Shown: positions 32,435 to 42,090 of the stretch, one piece after another
Layout: each line of letters opens with the position of its first letter
How positions within the stretch are numbered: the stretch's first letter is position 1
Assembly: GCA_903851385.1 (NCBI GenBank)
Contig: CAINOC010000004.1
Span: forward strand, 1-64,000
From: an uncultured Chlorobiaceae bacterium
Lineage (GTDB): Bacteria; Bacteroidota; Chlorobiia; Chlorobiales; Chlorobiaceae
DNA: 64,000 bases
Direction of reading: 5' to 3'
Translations under genes and position numbers: made by a program
Notes under the pieces: generated by a model
Databases searched by the model: none
What the model was told of the DNA's origin: nothing
Seen by the model: only the letters and a program-made list of their open reading frames with translations

Positions 32435-33921
32435 TTTGTTTCCTTGTTAATAAAGGGGATGAATTTAAAAATAATCTCTCTTTCCTCAGGCTCCAACTTG
32501 AGGAGCAGCATCAACGCGGTATAACTGCAGAGAGAGAGTATGGCACCTGTCAAAAATCCGGCAAAAACCGGAAGAGTGAGCAGCCAGGGACGAGTAACGA
32601 CAAGGAGAAGCGCTGCGACAAGCCCTGCTGCAAGAGGTTTCAACAACGCATAACCGAATGGATGAATCTTTAAAAGAATAAAGACCTCGGAAAGCCGGAG
32701 GGCTGATAGCAGAAAGAATACCAGCAATGATGCTAAAGCTGCACCGTTTATTCCAAACCGCGGTATCAGAATGAGGTTCAGGAGAACCTGCAACCCAAGG
32801 GCTCCGAGAGCGTTATAAAGACTGAGCCTCGCATACCCGGTCATAGCCAGCAGTGTTGATGAGAGCCCGAAACAGACCTGCAGAAAAGAGGCTGCTGTCA
32901 ATAAAAGCAGGGCGTTACTCCCTTCTGTAAACCTTTCTCCGAATACTCCGAGCACCGGCTCGGGAAGCAGCATGAAGAGAATAACCGGAGGAACAACCAG
33001 CCCGACAATCCATCGAGTCACCATTTTATAGATCCTTCCTATCTCTCGGCTCTCAGGCCCTGTATGCAGTGATGCAAACATCGGTGCAGCGATTCCGGCA
33101 AAAGCAAGAAGCACCGCACGAATAAGACCCGCAGTTCTGGCTGCAGGATGATAGAGACCAACCGTGGCCGTATCGGTGAGCATACCAAGCATGACGACAT
33201 CGAGCCAGTGCATCATCATACTCAAGAGCGAGACCACCATGAACGGCAATGCATAGGCCATCATGCTCCTGTCATAAGAGGCTCGCAGAATATCCAATGA
33301 AAGAACGCCGCTTATTTTCGACAGATAGGGACGAATCCAGAAAAATGCTATTGCTGCAGAGAGACCAAAAGGGAAAAAAAGAGCTGCTTTCTGACCAGCC
33401 GTATAGCGAAAAAGCAGGGTTAAAAGGAGAAGCAAAAGAGGACTCACTATCTGGGTTGCAATTATTTTCGGCTGAAGCTTCCTGAACCCCTGCATTGCAT
33501 GACCATAAAGCATGGTGGCAACATTGAAGGGGATTGCTGCAGCATAGCAGCAGAGTGTAAGCTGCAGAAGATTGCTTCCGTGAAGCATCGAAGCTATGTT
33601 TCCTGAAAAAAGAAGCAGAAAAAGAGCTACAACGAGTGACAGAAAAAGACTTGTTTTGAGGGCTGAACCAATCACCGCCTTTTGACGGAGAGGATCGCAG
33701 CTGTTACTACTCACAAAGCGCAGTAACCCCGAATCAAGCCCAGCTATGGCCAATACCTCTGAAATCTGGATAACAGCAACAGCAAGAGCGTAAGTGCCGA
33801 GCGCATCCGGATCAAGCACTCTTGCGACAAGCAGGTTAAAACCAAACCGGGAAGCCTGGCCGAAAAGAAATCCGACAAAGGAAAACCCTGCCTGAGCTGC
33901 TATGACGCTATTGCGATTCAA
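32431..33921 (-). CDS. Wzx-type polysaccharide flippase (MOP superfamily)
   Basis: A 496-residue protein with about 14 membrane segments and the N-terminal GQASRFGFNLLVARVLDPDALG segment of Wzx/RfbX flippases, which move lipid-linked oligosaccharide across the inner membrane. The alternating hydrophobic profile covers the whole length. It overlaps YfhO (four bases) and the upstream glycosyltransferase (four bases), implying translational coupling. No Wzy polymerase or Wzz is recognisable in the cluster; YfhO may take a related late-step role (inference). Confidence 0.85.
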   Translation of the reverse strand: MNRNSVIAAQAGFSFVGFLFGQASRFGFNLLVARVLDPDALGTYALAVAVIQISEVLAIAGLDSGLLRFVSSNSCDPLRQKAVIGSALKTSLFLSLVVALFLLLFSGNIASMLHGSNLLQLTLCCYAAAIPFNVATMLYGHAMQGFRKLQPKIIATQIVSPLLLLLLTLLFRYTAGQKAALFFPFGLSAAIAFFWIRPYLSKISGVLSLDILRASYDRSMMAYALPFMVVSLLSMMMHWLDVVMLGMLTDTATVGLYHPAARTAGLIRAVLLAFAGIAAPMFASLHTGPESREIGRIYKMVTRWIVGLVVPPVILFMLLPEPVLGVFGERFTEGSNALLLLTAASFLQVCFGLSSTLLAMTGYARLSLYNALGALGLQVLLNLILIPRFGINGAALASLLVFFLLSALRLSEVFILLKIHPFGYALLKPLAAGLVAALLLVVTRPWLLTLPVFAGFLTGAILSLCSYTALMLLLKLEPEEREIIFKFIPFINKETK

Positions 33922-35084
33922 GAGGAGTGCTCCCGGTAAGCGTTCTGCAGCTCCTGCACCATAGTTGCAGCGAGCAAGTCCCAGCTATGCTGTCGGGCAA
34001 ATGCCTGCCGCGCCTCCCTTCTACTGTCGGCAAGTGCTTCGGGGACCATGCGTACAAACTCTTCCGGCGAATCGGCAACATGCAGCACATCCCTCGCCCT
34101 TTGAACTGCACTGCAATAGTTCATCGAAAGCACCGGTACACCCGAGGCACTATACTCATAGAGTTTATTCGGATGAGAAACGCCTTTCAGCTCATTACGG
34201 CATAGCGGCATCAGTGCAAGATCAAAGTGCTGAATCCATGCGGGCAGTTCCGCATACTCCACTTTACCAACATAGTGGACATTCGGCAATGTATTAATAA
34301 TAGCCTGCTTTTTCCACCACTCCCTTTCATACGCGGGACCAATAAGGATAATCGAGTAATCAGGCCATGCCTGAGCCGTAGCCGCAACAAGAGCTGTATC
34401 AAGCCAGTCCATCGCTCCCGCATAGCCCAGAATCGGCGCTTTCAGACTAGAGAGTCCTGCCGGCATGAGATGAGATGGAGTGGCGAAATGAGTGAATTCA
34501 ACGCCATTGCCAAGTTCAATAGACCGTACACCGGACGGCACCCGGAGTCGGGCGGTCAACTCCGGGCTCACACTGAACATCAGCTGCACGCTTGAAAGAT
34601 AGGTGTTGAGATACCCTTGCAGCCACACCGGACTTCCCGGGAAAGCAAGATGATCGTCATTGGCATCATAAAAACGGAGACGGCAGGGCAAAAAAGCTGC
34701 AACTCTGCCCCAATAGACATTGCTCAACCCAATGATTCTTTCACTGGAAGAAAATCCGAGAAGAGTTACCCAGAAGAGCATGAGCACAATGCCGGGCAAT
34801 GATACCAGCAAACGCAGGAGCCGGTTATCAAGCAGGCGTCCTATCTTGAAAGGCACGCTTTTTAAAAACGGAACGCTGACGACCCACACCCGGCCTCTTT
34901 TGACTGGAATCCAGTGATGCCGGCGACCAAGGGCATAGGGCTCTATAAAGAGAATCTGCCAGTTTTCCGGAAAGCGCCCAAGGAGACGCTGTTTACGTGT
35001 GGAGAGAAAGTCCCACTGTATCTCAGAAAACCAGACAAGCCTCCAGGGAGTGGATGGTATTCTCTTTTCGAAAGGCAAGGTCAT
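33918..35084 (-). CDS. Glycosyltransferase, GT-B fold
   Basis: A 388-residue protein with the shape of GT4/GT1-like retaining enzymes: an N-terminal half with the WQxxS-type entry region FSEIQWDFLSTRKQR and a membrane-associated hydrophobic segment near residues 80-105, and a C-terminal nucleotide-sugar half with the motif LGYAGAMDWLD, HYVGKVEYAELPAWIQHFDLALMP and KLYEYSASGVPVLS (the EX7E-like region). It is part of the operon. Donor and acceptor cannot be told. Confidence 0.82.
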   Translation of the reverse strand: MTLPFEKRIPSTPWRLVWFSEIQWDFLSTRKQRLLGRFPENWQILFIEPYALGRRHHWIPVKRGRVWVVSVPFLKSVPFKIGRLLDNRLLRLLVSLPGIVLMLFWVTLLGFSSSERIIGLSNVYWGRVAAFLPCRLRFYDANDDHLAFPGSPVWLQGYLNTYLSSVQLMFSVSPELTARLRVPSGVRSIELGNGVEFTHFATPSHLMPAGLSSLKAPILGYAGAMDWLDTALVAATAQAWPDYSIILIGPAYEREWWKKQAIINTLPNVHYVGKVEYAELPAWIQHFDLALMPLCRNELKGVSHPNKLYEYSASGVPVLSMNYCSAVQRARDVLHVADSPEEFVRMVPEALADSRREARQAFARQHSWDLLAATMVQELQNAYREHSS

Positions 35085-35641
35085 ACGGTAAGCTCATAAA
35101 TCTGCACTTTTTCAAACACTGCCCGCAAAAGCGGCTTCAATCCTGTAAGATAAAACATGAGGGGGCGTATACGAAACTCCTCGCTTCTGACAACACTGAA
35201 CCCCGCACGGGTAAAGAGAGCGAGCGCCGATTGACGACTCATCTCATGAAAATGATCGGGGCTTGCCAGAGATGCAGGTTTCCTGAGCGGCATGGAGAGA
35301 TAAAGCCTGGCGTTCTTTCCATGTAAAAGCCGCTTGACCTCAAGCAGGGTGTGGAGTGGATTATAGAGATGTTCGAGCACTTCAAAAGCAGTAACCACAT
35401 CAAAAGATCCTTCCAACGATGCAACATCAAGATCAGCTGTCGTATTGTTGAAAGTACAGCTGAAAAGCTGCTCAAGGGAAGCAGTTAAAGGGGTACGGTC
35501 ACCCAGATCGAGCCCATGGGCAGTAACCGTGCCTGAAAAAGAAGATCGCCTGATAAAGTCGATGGTATGCTGCCACCGGACACTGTGAGCCGAATCACTG
35601 AGATATTGTTTGTCAATGACGGTTCTGAATGTGCTCTGCAT
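35081..35641 (-). CDS. Class I SAM-dependent methyltransferase
   Basis: A 186-residue protein with a weak SAM motif I (HGLDLGDRTPL, about residues 44-54), the acidic DVVTAFEVLEHLYNP segment (about 91-105) and the LYLSMPLRKPASL motif of methyltransferase type 11/12. Motif I has Asp-Arg where a Gly-Xaa-Gly run is usual, so binding may be atypical. It lies between two glycosyltransferases, overlapping the upstream gene by 29 bp and the next by four, and probably caps or decorates a sugar chain (inference). Confidence 0.75.
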   Translation of the reverse strand: MQSTFRTVIDKQYLSDSAHSVRWQHTIDFIRRSSFSGTVTAHGLDLGDRTPLTASLEQLFSCTFNNTTADLDVASLEGSFDVVTAFEVLEHLYNPLHTLLEVKRLLHGKNARLYLSMPLRKPASLASPDHFHEMSRQSALALFTRAGFSVVRSEEFRIRPLMFYLTGLKPLLRAVFEKVQIYELTV

Positions 35642-36509
35642 TCTGCACCCTCCCTGTTTTGTTTACCCCTGAAAGCCTCGTTTTCATTACATCCCCGAAA
35701 CTCGCGGCAAGGCGCAGAGGAAGCAGAAGAAGATAAGTGACCATACCTCTCCATGCCCGATGCTTTCTGAGAAGATGAAGCACGCCGAGGCTTTTTTTTA
35801 TCACTTTCTTTATCACCTTCAATAGGGCATTGCCATGCAGCGATGCCGATACCTTATGCCATATCCTTGAAGAGGGTACATACTCTATACTCAAGCCCAA
35901 AGCAGAAACCCGAAGTGAGAGATCAACATCTTCGGCGTACATCCTGAACGTTTCGTCAAAACCCCCGACTGCCAGAAAATCCCTGGTTCGCATGGCAAAA
36001 CAGCATCCTGTTGCATAGGCAGTGCTGCCGGGACGATCAAATTGCGGTGCATCTTTTTTCCGGATGCCGATATGGCTGATGAGCCCGGTCGAAAGTCTGA
36101 CAATTCCTCCGGCATACCAGAGAGTATCGGGACAGTCAAAATAGAATATTTTCGGTACTGAAATTCCAGCCGCAGGATTCCTCTGCAGAGTTTCGACAAG
36201 GGGCAGATAAAAACCCGCATTGACAATAGTATCATTGTTCAAAAATATCACAAACTCTGCATGCAGCTCCATAACCCGCCTGAACCCTGCGTTGTTGCCT
36301 GCCGCATAGCCGCAATTGAGAGGCAAAAGAAGCAGTTCAATATCCGGAAATGCATCCTTGATACGCTTTGGTGATCCATCGGTTGAACCGTTATCGACAA
36401 CAAGCACCCTGCATGAAGTCGACATGAACCCTGCAAGGGAGCTGAGACAGGCCAGAGTGTCATCTGCTCCATTCCAGTTCAAGACCACAATCCAGGTCAA
36501 TGGATGCAT
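35613..36509 (-). CDS. Glycosyltransferase family 2
   Basis: A 298-residue GT-A enzyme. The start at 36509 is set by a very strong ribosome site, GGGAGGTGATC, and by the typical WIVVLNWNGADDTLACL opening; a longer frame to 36599 would overlap the upstream gene and add 30 unlike residues. The DXD-type metal site is FLNNDTIVNAGFYLP (about 92-106), and RTRDFLAVGGFDETFRMYAEDVDLSLR is the acceptor-site ED motif. A hydrophobic/basic C-terminal stretch suggests membrane contact. Rhamnosyl- or similar transferase is possible but unproved. Confidence 0.85.
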   Translation of the reverse strand: MHPLTWIVVLNWNGADDTLACLSSLAGFMSTSCRVLVVDNGSTDGSPKRIKDAFPDIELLLLPLNCGYAAGNNAGFRRVMELHAEFVIFLNNDTIVNAGFYLPLVETLQRNPAAGISVPKIFYFDCPDTLWYAGGIVRLSTGLISHIGIRKKDAPQFDRPGSTAYATGCCFAMRTRDFLAVGGFDETFRMYAEDVDLSLRVSALGLSIEYVPSSRIWHKVSASLHGNALLKVIKKVIKKSLGVLHLLRKHRAWRGMVTYLLLLPLRLAASFGDVMKTRLSGVNKTGRVQNAEHIQNRH

Positions 36510-36513
36510 GAGA

Positions 36514-37656
36514 TCACCTCCCGGAAACTTCTGCTTCGAGAAAACTACCTGTTGCAGCGGCAAAAGAGTCCCAGGAAAAATCTTTGCACAACAATGCAAT
36601 AGCTGAACGCACCTCGGTCAGATTGCTCCTGCTTTCAAGGAACTCCCCGACAGCTTCTGCAATCCCTTCAGAAGAACAATCACGGGCAACAAACCCGGTT
36701 TCACCTTGACGCACCATCTCAGGAAGTGCACCTGCAGGAGTAACAATAACAGGCAATCCATGACCGTAGGCAAGCTGCAGCACTCCAGACTGCGTTGCAG
36801 TGCGATAAGGAAGCACGACAGCATCAGCAGCTGCAAAAAACAGGGCTGTGCGTTCCGGGGAAACATACTCCGGATAGAGATCGACACTGCCGCCAATACC
36901 AAGTTGCCTGATCAGTTCCTTATAAGTCTCCGGGGACTGAAAAAACTGTCCGGCAATAACAAGCCTTAGTGCGGGGTTCTTTTTAAGAATATCCGGCATG
37001 GCATGGAGCAGCATATCAAGCCCTTTATAGCGGCGCACATAACCGAAAAAAAGCAGAACAGAAGAATCTTCGGCGAGATGAAGAGCCCGGCGTGCATCAG
37101 GTATTGTACAGGTTTCTCCTTCCGGTTCATAGAGAGGGTGAAACAGCGGCAGCAGTGGGATTTCGGGCATAGCTGCACTCACCTCCTCTGAAACGGCATG
37201 CGAGAGTGTCACAAACCCGTCAGCAAAGAGAGCAAGCAACCGACGCATGAAGGAATCAATAAAAAATGATTCATGAGAGGAAAAATTATGGAGCAACACA
37301 ATAATCCTGATGCCTGTTAAACGGCGCACCAGATAATAGAAAGGAGCTAACAGTCCGGTCCAGTAGGCTGCAAGCAGAATATCGGGTTTCAATACCCTTA
37401 TTGAGCGGATTGCTCCAAACCATGAAAAAGGGTTATAGAGAACCAGGCGACACGCCTCGGGAACAACAGCATCTGCCGTATGGGCACTGACAAACGCGCC
37501 CTTAGATAAAAATTCAGGGTAGAGAGCCTTAAATGAAACGGGAACAACATCATAGCCCCGATGAAGAAGGGCATCCCTCAAAAGTCCGCTGAAACGGGCA
37601 ATGCCGCCTTTCAAAGGAAAAAAGGGGGTGATGAATGCAATCCGCAATGATTTCAA
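36514..37656 (-). CDS. Glycosyltransferase family 4
   Basis: A 380-residue GT-B enzyme starting MKSLRIAFITPFFPLKGGIARFSGLL, with the donor-site segment SVLLFFGYVRRYKGLDMLL and the C-terminal SGVLQLAYGHGLPVIVTPAGALPEMV and EGIAEAVGEFL segments. It is the first gene of the operon, 24 bp after the HPr gene in the transcription direction is its neighbour upstream. Exact sugar is not predictable. Confidence 0.85.
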   Translation of the reverse strand: MKSLRIAFITPFFPLKGGIARFSGLLRDALLHRGYDVVPVSFKALYPEFLSKGAFVSAHTADAVVPEACRLVLYNPFSWFGAIRSIRVLKPDILLAAYWTGLLAPFYYLVRRLTGIRIIVLLHNFSSHESFFIDSFMRRLLALFADGFVTLSHAVSEEVSAAMPEIPLLPLFHPLYEPEGETCTIPDARRALHLAEDSSVLLFFGYVRRYKGLDMLLHAMPDILKKNPALRLVIAGQFFQSPETYKELIRQLGIGGSVDLYPEYVSPERTALFFAAADAVVLPYRTATQSGVLQLAYGHGLPVIVTPAGALPEMVRQGETGFVARDCSSEGIAEAVGEFLESRSNLTEVRSAIALLCKDFSWDSFAAATGSFLEAEVSGR

Positions 37657-37680
37657 TAACGCTCTTGGACAGTTTTCAAA

Positions 37681-37947
37681 CTATTGTTCTCCAAATCCCT
37701 GTTCAAAAAACTCTACCAGCTGACGGGCAGCCTCATCAGCATCTTCACCGTCAAGCTTGAGCGTCAATTTGGTTCCTTTAGGAGCGGCAAGGCTCATAAC
37801 ACCAATAATTGACTTTGCGTTAATCTCAACACCCTGCATTTCGATATAAAAATCAGATTTAAAGCGAGATGCAAGTTTAACGACTGACGCTGCGGGCCTG
37901 GTATGGAGCCCGGCCTTGTTTTTAACGATAACTTCCTTTACAATCAC
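37681..37947 (-). CDS. Phosphocarrier protein HPr
   Basis: An 88-residue HPr-fold protein. His15 in GLHTRPA is the PTS phosphorylation site and Ser46 in AKSIIGVM is the HPr-kinase site; both are kept. No enzyme I or sugar-specific EII gene is in the window, so a regulatory role (HPr kinase/phosphorylase) is more likely than sugar uptake. It lies directly upstream of the GT4 gene. Confidence 0.93.
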   Translation of the reverse strand: MIVKEVIVKNKAGLHTRPAASVVKLASRFKSDFYIEMQGVEINAKSIIGVMSLAAPKGTKLTLKLDGEDADEAARQLVEFFEQGFGEQ

Positions 37948-38005
37948 GAATGTGTGTTACCTGTTTTGTTGATTAACCCACTACCCAAAATGGTTATTCT
38001 ATACT

Positions 38006-38473
38006 TCAGAGCGTTTTCACCATGGCAATCTCATCACACGCCATAAGTTTAGGGCAATGGGTGCAATCCCTCCATATTTTTTGCGGAAAATACTCTTTTT
38101 GAATTTCACGGTATCCAAGGCGCCTGAAAAACTCACTGCTCAAGGTCAAGACAAAAACCTCACTGACTCCTTCCTCACGGAGAACGGTCTCTGCCTTTTC
38201 AACCAGCAGGCGTCCGATTCCCTTCATTTTATAGCGGTTAAAGACCGCAAGAGAGCGAATTTCAGCAAGCTTCGAGGTATAAAATGCAATAGCACAGCAT
38301 CCTATGACTTCACCGTTATATTCAGCAACAAAAAAATTACGGATATTTTCAACAATACTCTCATCGGAACGCTCCAGCATAATTCCCTGGCGGGCATACT
38401 CCACAGTAATCGCGGAAATTGCCGTCGCATCAGCAAGACGCGCGTACCTGACATAGAGCTCACTCTGCTGCAT
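38006..38473 (-). CDS. GNAT N-acetyltransferase, likely short N-acetylglutamate-synthase type (ArgA-like)
   Basis: A 155-residue GNAT protein with the acetyl-CoA loop RSLAVFNRYKMKGIGRLLVE (about 90-109). The C-terminal WRDCTHCPKLMACDEIAM stretch, with three Cys, is typical of the short stand-alone N-acetylglutamate synthase group. It lies two bases downstream of obg on the same strand and about 60 bp before the HPr gene. An amino-acid or other N-acetyl acceptor is the best guess; the assignment is moderate. Confidence 0.75.
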   Translation of the reverse strand: MQQSELYVRYARLADATAISAITVEYARQGIMLERSDESIVENIRNFFVAEYNGEVIGCCAIAFYTSKLAEIRSLAVFNRYKMKGIGRLLVEKAETVLREEGVSEVFVLTLSSEFFRRLGYREIQKEYFPQKIWRDCTHCPKLMACDEIAMVKTL

Positions 38474-38475
38474 GA

Positions 38476-39489
38476 CTACTCGAGACCCTCTTCCAGCGGT
38501 TCGTCAGGCCTGATGCGAGCAGATACCTCTTTCCAGAGTTCATCCTTGAGCTCCTTAAGCCCTTGACCGGAAACACTTGAAATCGGAAGAACCTTAATAC
38601 CTTCTTCAAAGACGGGAATTTCAAGATCTTCGGCTGCAATATCCATTTTTGTAATAACCACTATCCGCGGCTTGTCAAGAAGCCCCGTGCTAAATTTCCC
38701 AAGCTCTCCGAGAAGCGTCCGGTACTCTTCGGCTATGTCGGGAGAATCCGCCGAAACCAGAACTGCAAGTATTTTAGTGCGTTCGATATGACGCAGGAAC
38801 TGAATACCAAGGCCTTTACCCTCTGCCGCTCCCTCAATGATCCCCGGAATATCAGCCATCACAAACGACTTGTACTCCTCATAACGGACGATACCGAGAT
38901 TCGGCACCAGAGTGGTAAACGGATAATCGGCAATTTTTGGTTTCGCCGCACTGATCACGGAGATCAGCGTGGACTTGCCCGCATTTGGAAAACCAACCAG
39001 ACCGACGTCGGCCATAAGCTTCAGCTCCATTTCGAGCGTAAACTCTTCACCCTTCTGACCAGGCTCGGCATACCGCGGTGCCTGACGCGTCGGTGTAGCA
39101 AAATGCTGGTTTCCCCTGCCGCCTTTTCCGCCTCTGGCAATTAAAATCTCCTGATCCACATTTGTCAGATCAGCAATGATTTCATTGGTTTCAGCGTTTC
39201 TGACAATGGTCCCGCATGGTACATCTATAGTAACATCACCACCATCTTTCCCTGTTTTTCGGGCACCTTGACCATGGACGCCGCGAACTGCCAAGTACTT
39301 CTTTTTATATTTAAAATCAAGAAGAGTTGTCAGCTGCCGGTTGGTTCTCAGCCATATATGGCCTCCACGGCCGCCATCGCCGCCATCAGGCCCCCCCTTG
39401 GGAACGAACTTTTCCCTACGAAAACTCACACAACCTTTTCCGCCGTCTCCAGCCTGAACAAAAATCGACGCACTATCAACAAACTTCAC
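38476..39489 (-). CDS. obg: GTPase Obg
   Basis: Late 50S assembly and stress GTPase, 337 residues. The Gly-rich Obg domain covers about 1-158, with the [16 protein letters not shown] segment, followed by a GTPase domain with G1 [12 protein letters not shown]2 [15 protein letters not shown]3 [10 protein letters not shown] and G4 TKMD. No C-terminal TGS or OCT domain. Its start lies 74 bp from divergent xseB. Confidence 0.96.
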   Translation of the reverse strand: MKFVDSASIFVQAGDGGKGCVSFRREKFVPKGGPDGGDGGRGGHIWLRTNRQLTTLLDFKYKKKYLAVRGVHGQGARKTGKDGGDVTIDVPCGTIVRNAETNEIIADLTNVDQEILIARGGKGGRGNQHFATPTRQAPRYAEPGQKGEEFTLEMELKLMADVGLVGFPNAGKSTLISVISAAKPKIADYPFTTLVPNLGIVRYEEYKSFVMADIPGIIEGAAEGKGLGIQFLRHIERTKILAVLVSADSPDIAEEYRTLLGELGKFSTGLLDKPRIVVITKMDIAAEDLEIPVFEEGIKVLPISSVSGQGLKELKDELWKEVSARIRPDEPLEEGLE

Positions 39490-39562
39490 TCACACACCTG
39501 CCTTTTGAATAATCTTTCGCTTTACCTATTTTCATAACACAATATCTAAACTCTTACACCAC

Positions 39563-39820
39563 ATGACAGCACACAATTCCGGAAAACCCGCTATCGAAGA
39601 GCTCATATCGAGGCTTGAGGAAATAACCCGGAACATTGAAAATCCGGAAACCGGTCTCGAAAAATCCATTGCACTCTACGAAGAGGGACTTACCATTGCC
39701 GACAACTGCAAAAAAAGGCTGCAGGAAGCCAGAAAAAAAATAGAGGTCATCAATCCGGAACTCGCCAAAACCTGGCCTGATACACCTCGCATCAAAGACC
39801 TCTTCGACAGCGAATCCTGA
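39563..39820 (+). CDS. xseB: Exodeoxyribonuclease VII small subunit
   Basis: An 85-residue helical protein that partners XseA. The segment PAIEELISRLEEITRNIENPETGLEKSIALYEEGLTIADNCKKRLQEARKKIEV-type layout is characteristic; the LEKSIALYEEG core is clear. No xseA in the window. It converges on gatB with eight bases between the two stops. Confidence 0.92.
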   Translation: MTAHNSGKPAIEELISRLEEITRNIENPETGLEKSIALYEEGLTIADNCKKRLQEARKKIEVINPELAKTWPDTPRIKDLFDSES

Positions 39821-39827
39821 ACCTCTT

Positions 39828-41255
39828 TCACACGTCAAGCTTTTTCAGAAGAACCTCATTGACCATTTTCGGATTAGCCTTGCCTTTCATACGGCTCATG
39901 CACTGTCCTACAAAAAAGCCAAGGAGCTGACTCTTTCCGCCGCGATAAGCGGCAAGCTGGCTTGGGTTAGCTGCTAGAATTTCATCGATAACGCTCTCAA
40001 TCGCGCCACTGTCTGAAACCTGGGCAAGACCATCACGGTCAACAATATCCAACGCAGAAGCTTTATCCGTCAGCATCACTTCAAACACCTGCCTAGACAT
40101 TGTATTACTTATCGTACCTTTAGTTACAAGGTTGATCATTCCACCAAGTCGCTCTGGGGAAATAGGAAATTCGCTTATATCAAGGTGCTTTTCATTTAAC
40201 GTACTCATTACTATTCCCATAACGGTGTTCGCTGTTGCTTTAGCATCACCAGCAATAGTCAATGTACTCTCAAAATAATCGGCGACCTCTCTCTCCACAG
40301 TAAGAACTCCTGCATCATACGCCGGAATGGCATACTCCGCTACAAAACGGCTTGCACGGACTTCAGGAAATTCAGGAAGCTCACTCTGCATTCGATCAAG
40401 CATATCCTGATCAACAAGCACAGGAATCAGATCAGGATCGGGGAAGTAACGATAATCATGCGCAAACTCCTTTCCCCTCATTGAACGGGTCTCTCCCTTG
40501 TCAGCATCCCAAAGTCTGGTTTCCTGAATGATAACGCCGCCACTTTCCAGAATTTCCTTATGGCGATCAGCCTCAAACTCAATGGCTTTTTCAACATTCT
40601 TGAACGAGTTCATATTCTTGATCTCGGTTCGGGTACCATACTCCGTAGACCCTACAGGCCGGAGAGAAACGTTGGCATCACAGCGGAGGCTTCCTTCCTC
40701 CATGTTTCCATCAGAAATACCTAGATATTTAACAATCTGCCGGACTTTCTGCAGATATGCGGAAGCCTCCCTTGGAGTACGCATATCAGGGTAACTGACG
40801 ATCTCAAGCAATGGTACACCGCTTCGGTTCAGATCGATGTAGGTTTCCTCTCCGATATCATGAATCGACTTGCCGGCATCCTCTTCAATATGAATTCTGA
40901 TCAGCCTGATAACCTTTTCGCCCTCACCGGCCTCAATTTTGAGAACTCCTTCACTGCAGATAGGCTCTTCAAACTGCGAAATCTGGTAGCCTTTCGGCAG
41001 ATCAGGATAAAAATAGTTTTTACGGGCGAGAATAGAACTTGGTGCAATAGTGCAGCCCATTGCAAGTCCAAGTTTAACCGCATCCTCAACGACACGACGG
41101 TTAAGTACAGGCAGTGCTCCTGGAAGAGCAAGACAGACGGGGCAGACATTGCTGTTGGCTGGTTTTCCAAAAAGAGCAGAACAACCGCAGAAAGCCTTGC
41201 TTGCTGTGTTAAGCTGACAATGGACCTCAAGGCCCACTACTAATTCATACTTCAT
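39828..41255 (-). CDS. gatB: Aspartyl/glutamyl-tRNA amidotransferase subunit B
   Basis: Kinase/tRNA-binding subunit of GatCAB, which converts misacylated Glu-tRNA-Gln or Asp-tRNA-Asn. 475 residues: the VGLEVHCQL start, a Cys cluster ([17 protein letters not shown]), the [14 protein letters not shown] segment, and the C-terminal YqeY-like domain. gatA and gatC are elsewhere. Confidence 0.96.
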   Translation of the reverse strand: MKYELVVGLEVHCQLNTASKAFCGCSALFGKPANSNVCPVCLALPGALPVLNRRVVEDAVKLGLAMGCTIAPSSILARKNYFYPDLPKGYQISQFEEPICSEGVLKIEAGEGEKVIRLIRIHIEEDAGKSIHDIGEETYIDLNRSGVPLLEIVSYPDMRTPREASAYLQKVRQIVKYLGISDGNMEEGSLRCDANVSLRPVGSTEYGTRTEIKNMNSFKNVEKAIEFEADRHKEILESGGVIIQETRLWDADKGETRSMRGKEFAHDYRYFPDPDLIPVLVDQDMLDRMQSELPEFPEVRASRFVAEYAIPAYDAGVLTVEREVADYFESTLTIAGDAKATANTVMGIVMSTLNEKHLDISEFPISPERLGGMINLVTKGTISNTMSRQVFEVMLTDKASALDIVDRDGLAQVSDSGAIESVIDEILAANPSQLAAYRGGKSQLLGFFVGQCMSRMKGKANPKMVNEVLLKKLDV

Positions 41256-41326
41256 TAAAAAAAATAACGTTATGGAAAAACACCAGTTCGTTTACACCGG
41301 GGCCTCTCCTGCTTATAAAAAACTTT

Positions 41327-41872
41327 TCAGTATTGCCGATAAGAAAACTTCTGGCCACCCACCGTCGCTTCAGCCATAATTCCAGCCTTCGGAAGCACAA
41401 AAACAGCTACTCCATGAGAAAAATCAATAGTGGTAGCCGCCCCAGTAGTAGCCACGACTCCCTCTACCTGGGCATTCAACTCATAATTTCCCCTTTTGAA
41501 ATTATCCAGCTCTGCCTTGTCCTTAAAAAATATGATTTCCGAAAAAGACTGTCCGCCAAGCTGCGGGCCTACATTGAGCTGTGTAATCGATGAATGTCCG
41601 ACAAGAGTATTAAGCTCATAGACATAACCATTACCATGCCCCCCTCCCAGCATCATGAAGCCACCTTTGAAAACATCAGGAAAAACAGCATATCCATAGG
41701 CTTTTTCAAAAAAACGATCAAGCGCAGGAGCATTCTTCCTGAAAAACTCAACTCCGGCTTTCGCACGATCCCCGTCAGCCGGATCCCATCCTGCCTTAGC
41801 AGTGGAAAAAACCAATCCCGCAAGCATAAATGCCAGCACACCAATTCTCATCATTTTCATCTTCTTCATCAT
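41327..41872 (-). CDS. Exported SYLF/YSC84 lipid-binding domain protein
   Basis: A 181-residue protein with an N-terminal signal peptide (about 1-27, Met-rich, ending STAKA) followed by a SYLF/DUF500 domain: AYGYAVFPDVFKGGFMMLGGGHGNG and the LNVGPQLGGQSFSEIIFF segment are typical. SYLF domains bind phosphoinositides in eukaryotes; in bacteria they are periplasmic or outer-membrane-associated with unclear function. A possible upstream in-frame start codon cluster (MMKKMKMM) leaves a few residues uncertain. Confidence 0.85.
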   Translation of the reverse strand: MMKKMKMMRIGVLAFMLAGLVFSTAKAGWDPADGDRAKAGVEFFRKNAPALDRFFEKAYGYAVFPDVFKGGFMMLGGGHGNGYVYELNTLVGHSSITQLNVGPQLGGQSFSEIIFFKDKAELDNFKRGNYELNAQVEGVVATTGAATTIDFSHGVAVFVLPKAGIMAEATVGGQKFSYRQY

Positions 41873-42020
41873 TTGGGCGTATTTACGTGTTTAATAAAAT
41901 CCCGGCATAGAAAACATCCAATGATATGCAACCGGTAATGTACAATTTTCACTCGAATAAATCACACATCCCACCTTCGCTACCTTTCTATCAGTTTAAA
42001 CCACCATCCAGTGCTCACCT

Positions 42021-42050
42021 CAGAGATCCCTCACTGCGTTTCGGGATGAC
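42021..42050. repeat. Short dispersed-type repeat beside truncated clpB
   Basis: The 30-bp segment 42021-42050 reads on the minus strand as GTCATCCCGAAACGCAGTGAG then GGATCTCTG. This matches, by memory, a short repeat that recurs in many Chlorobi and Bacteroidetes genomes. Only one copy is present in this window, so dispersal is inference. It lies 40 bp past the clpB stop. Confidence 0.4.
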
Positions 42051-42090
42051 AAAAAGCAAGTCAGGATTGACAAAAGAGAACCCGATTCAG

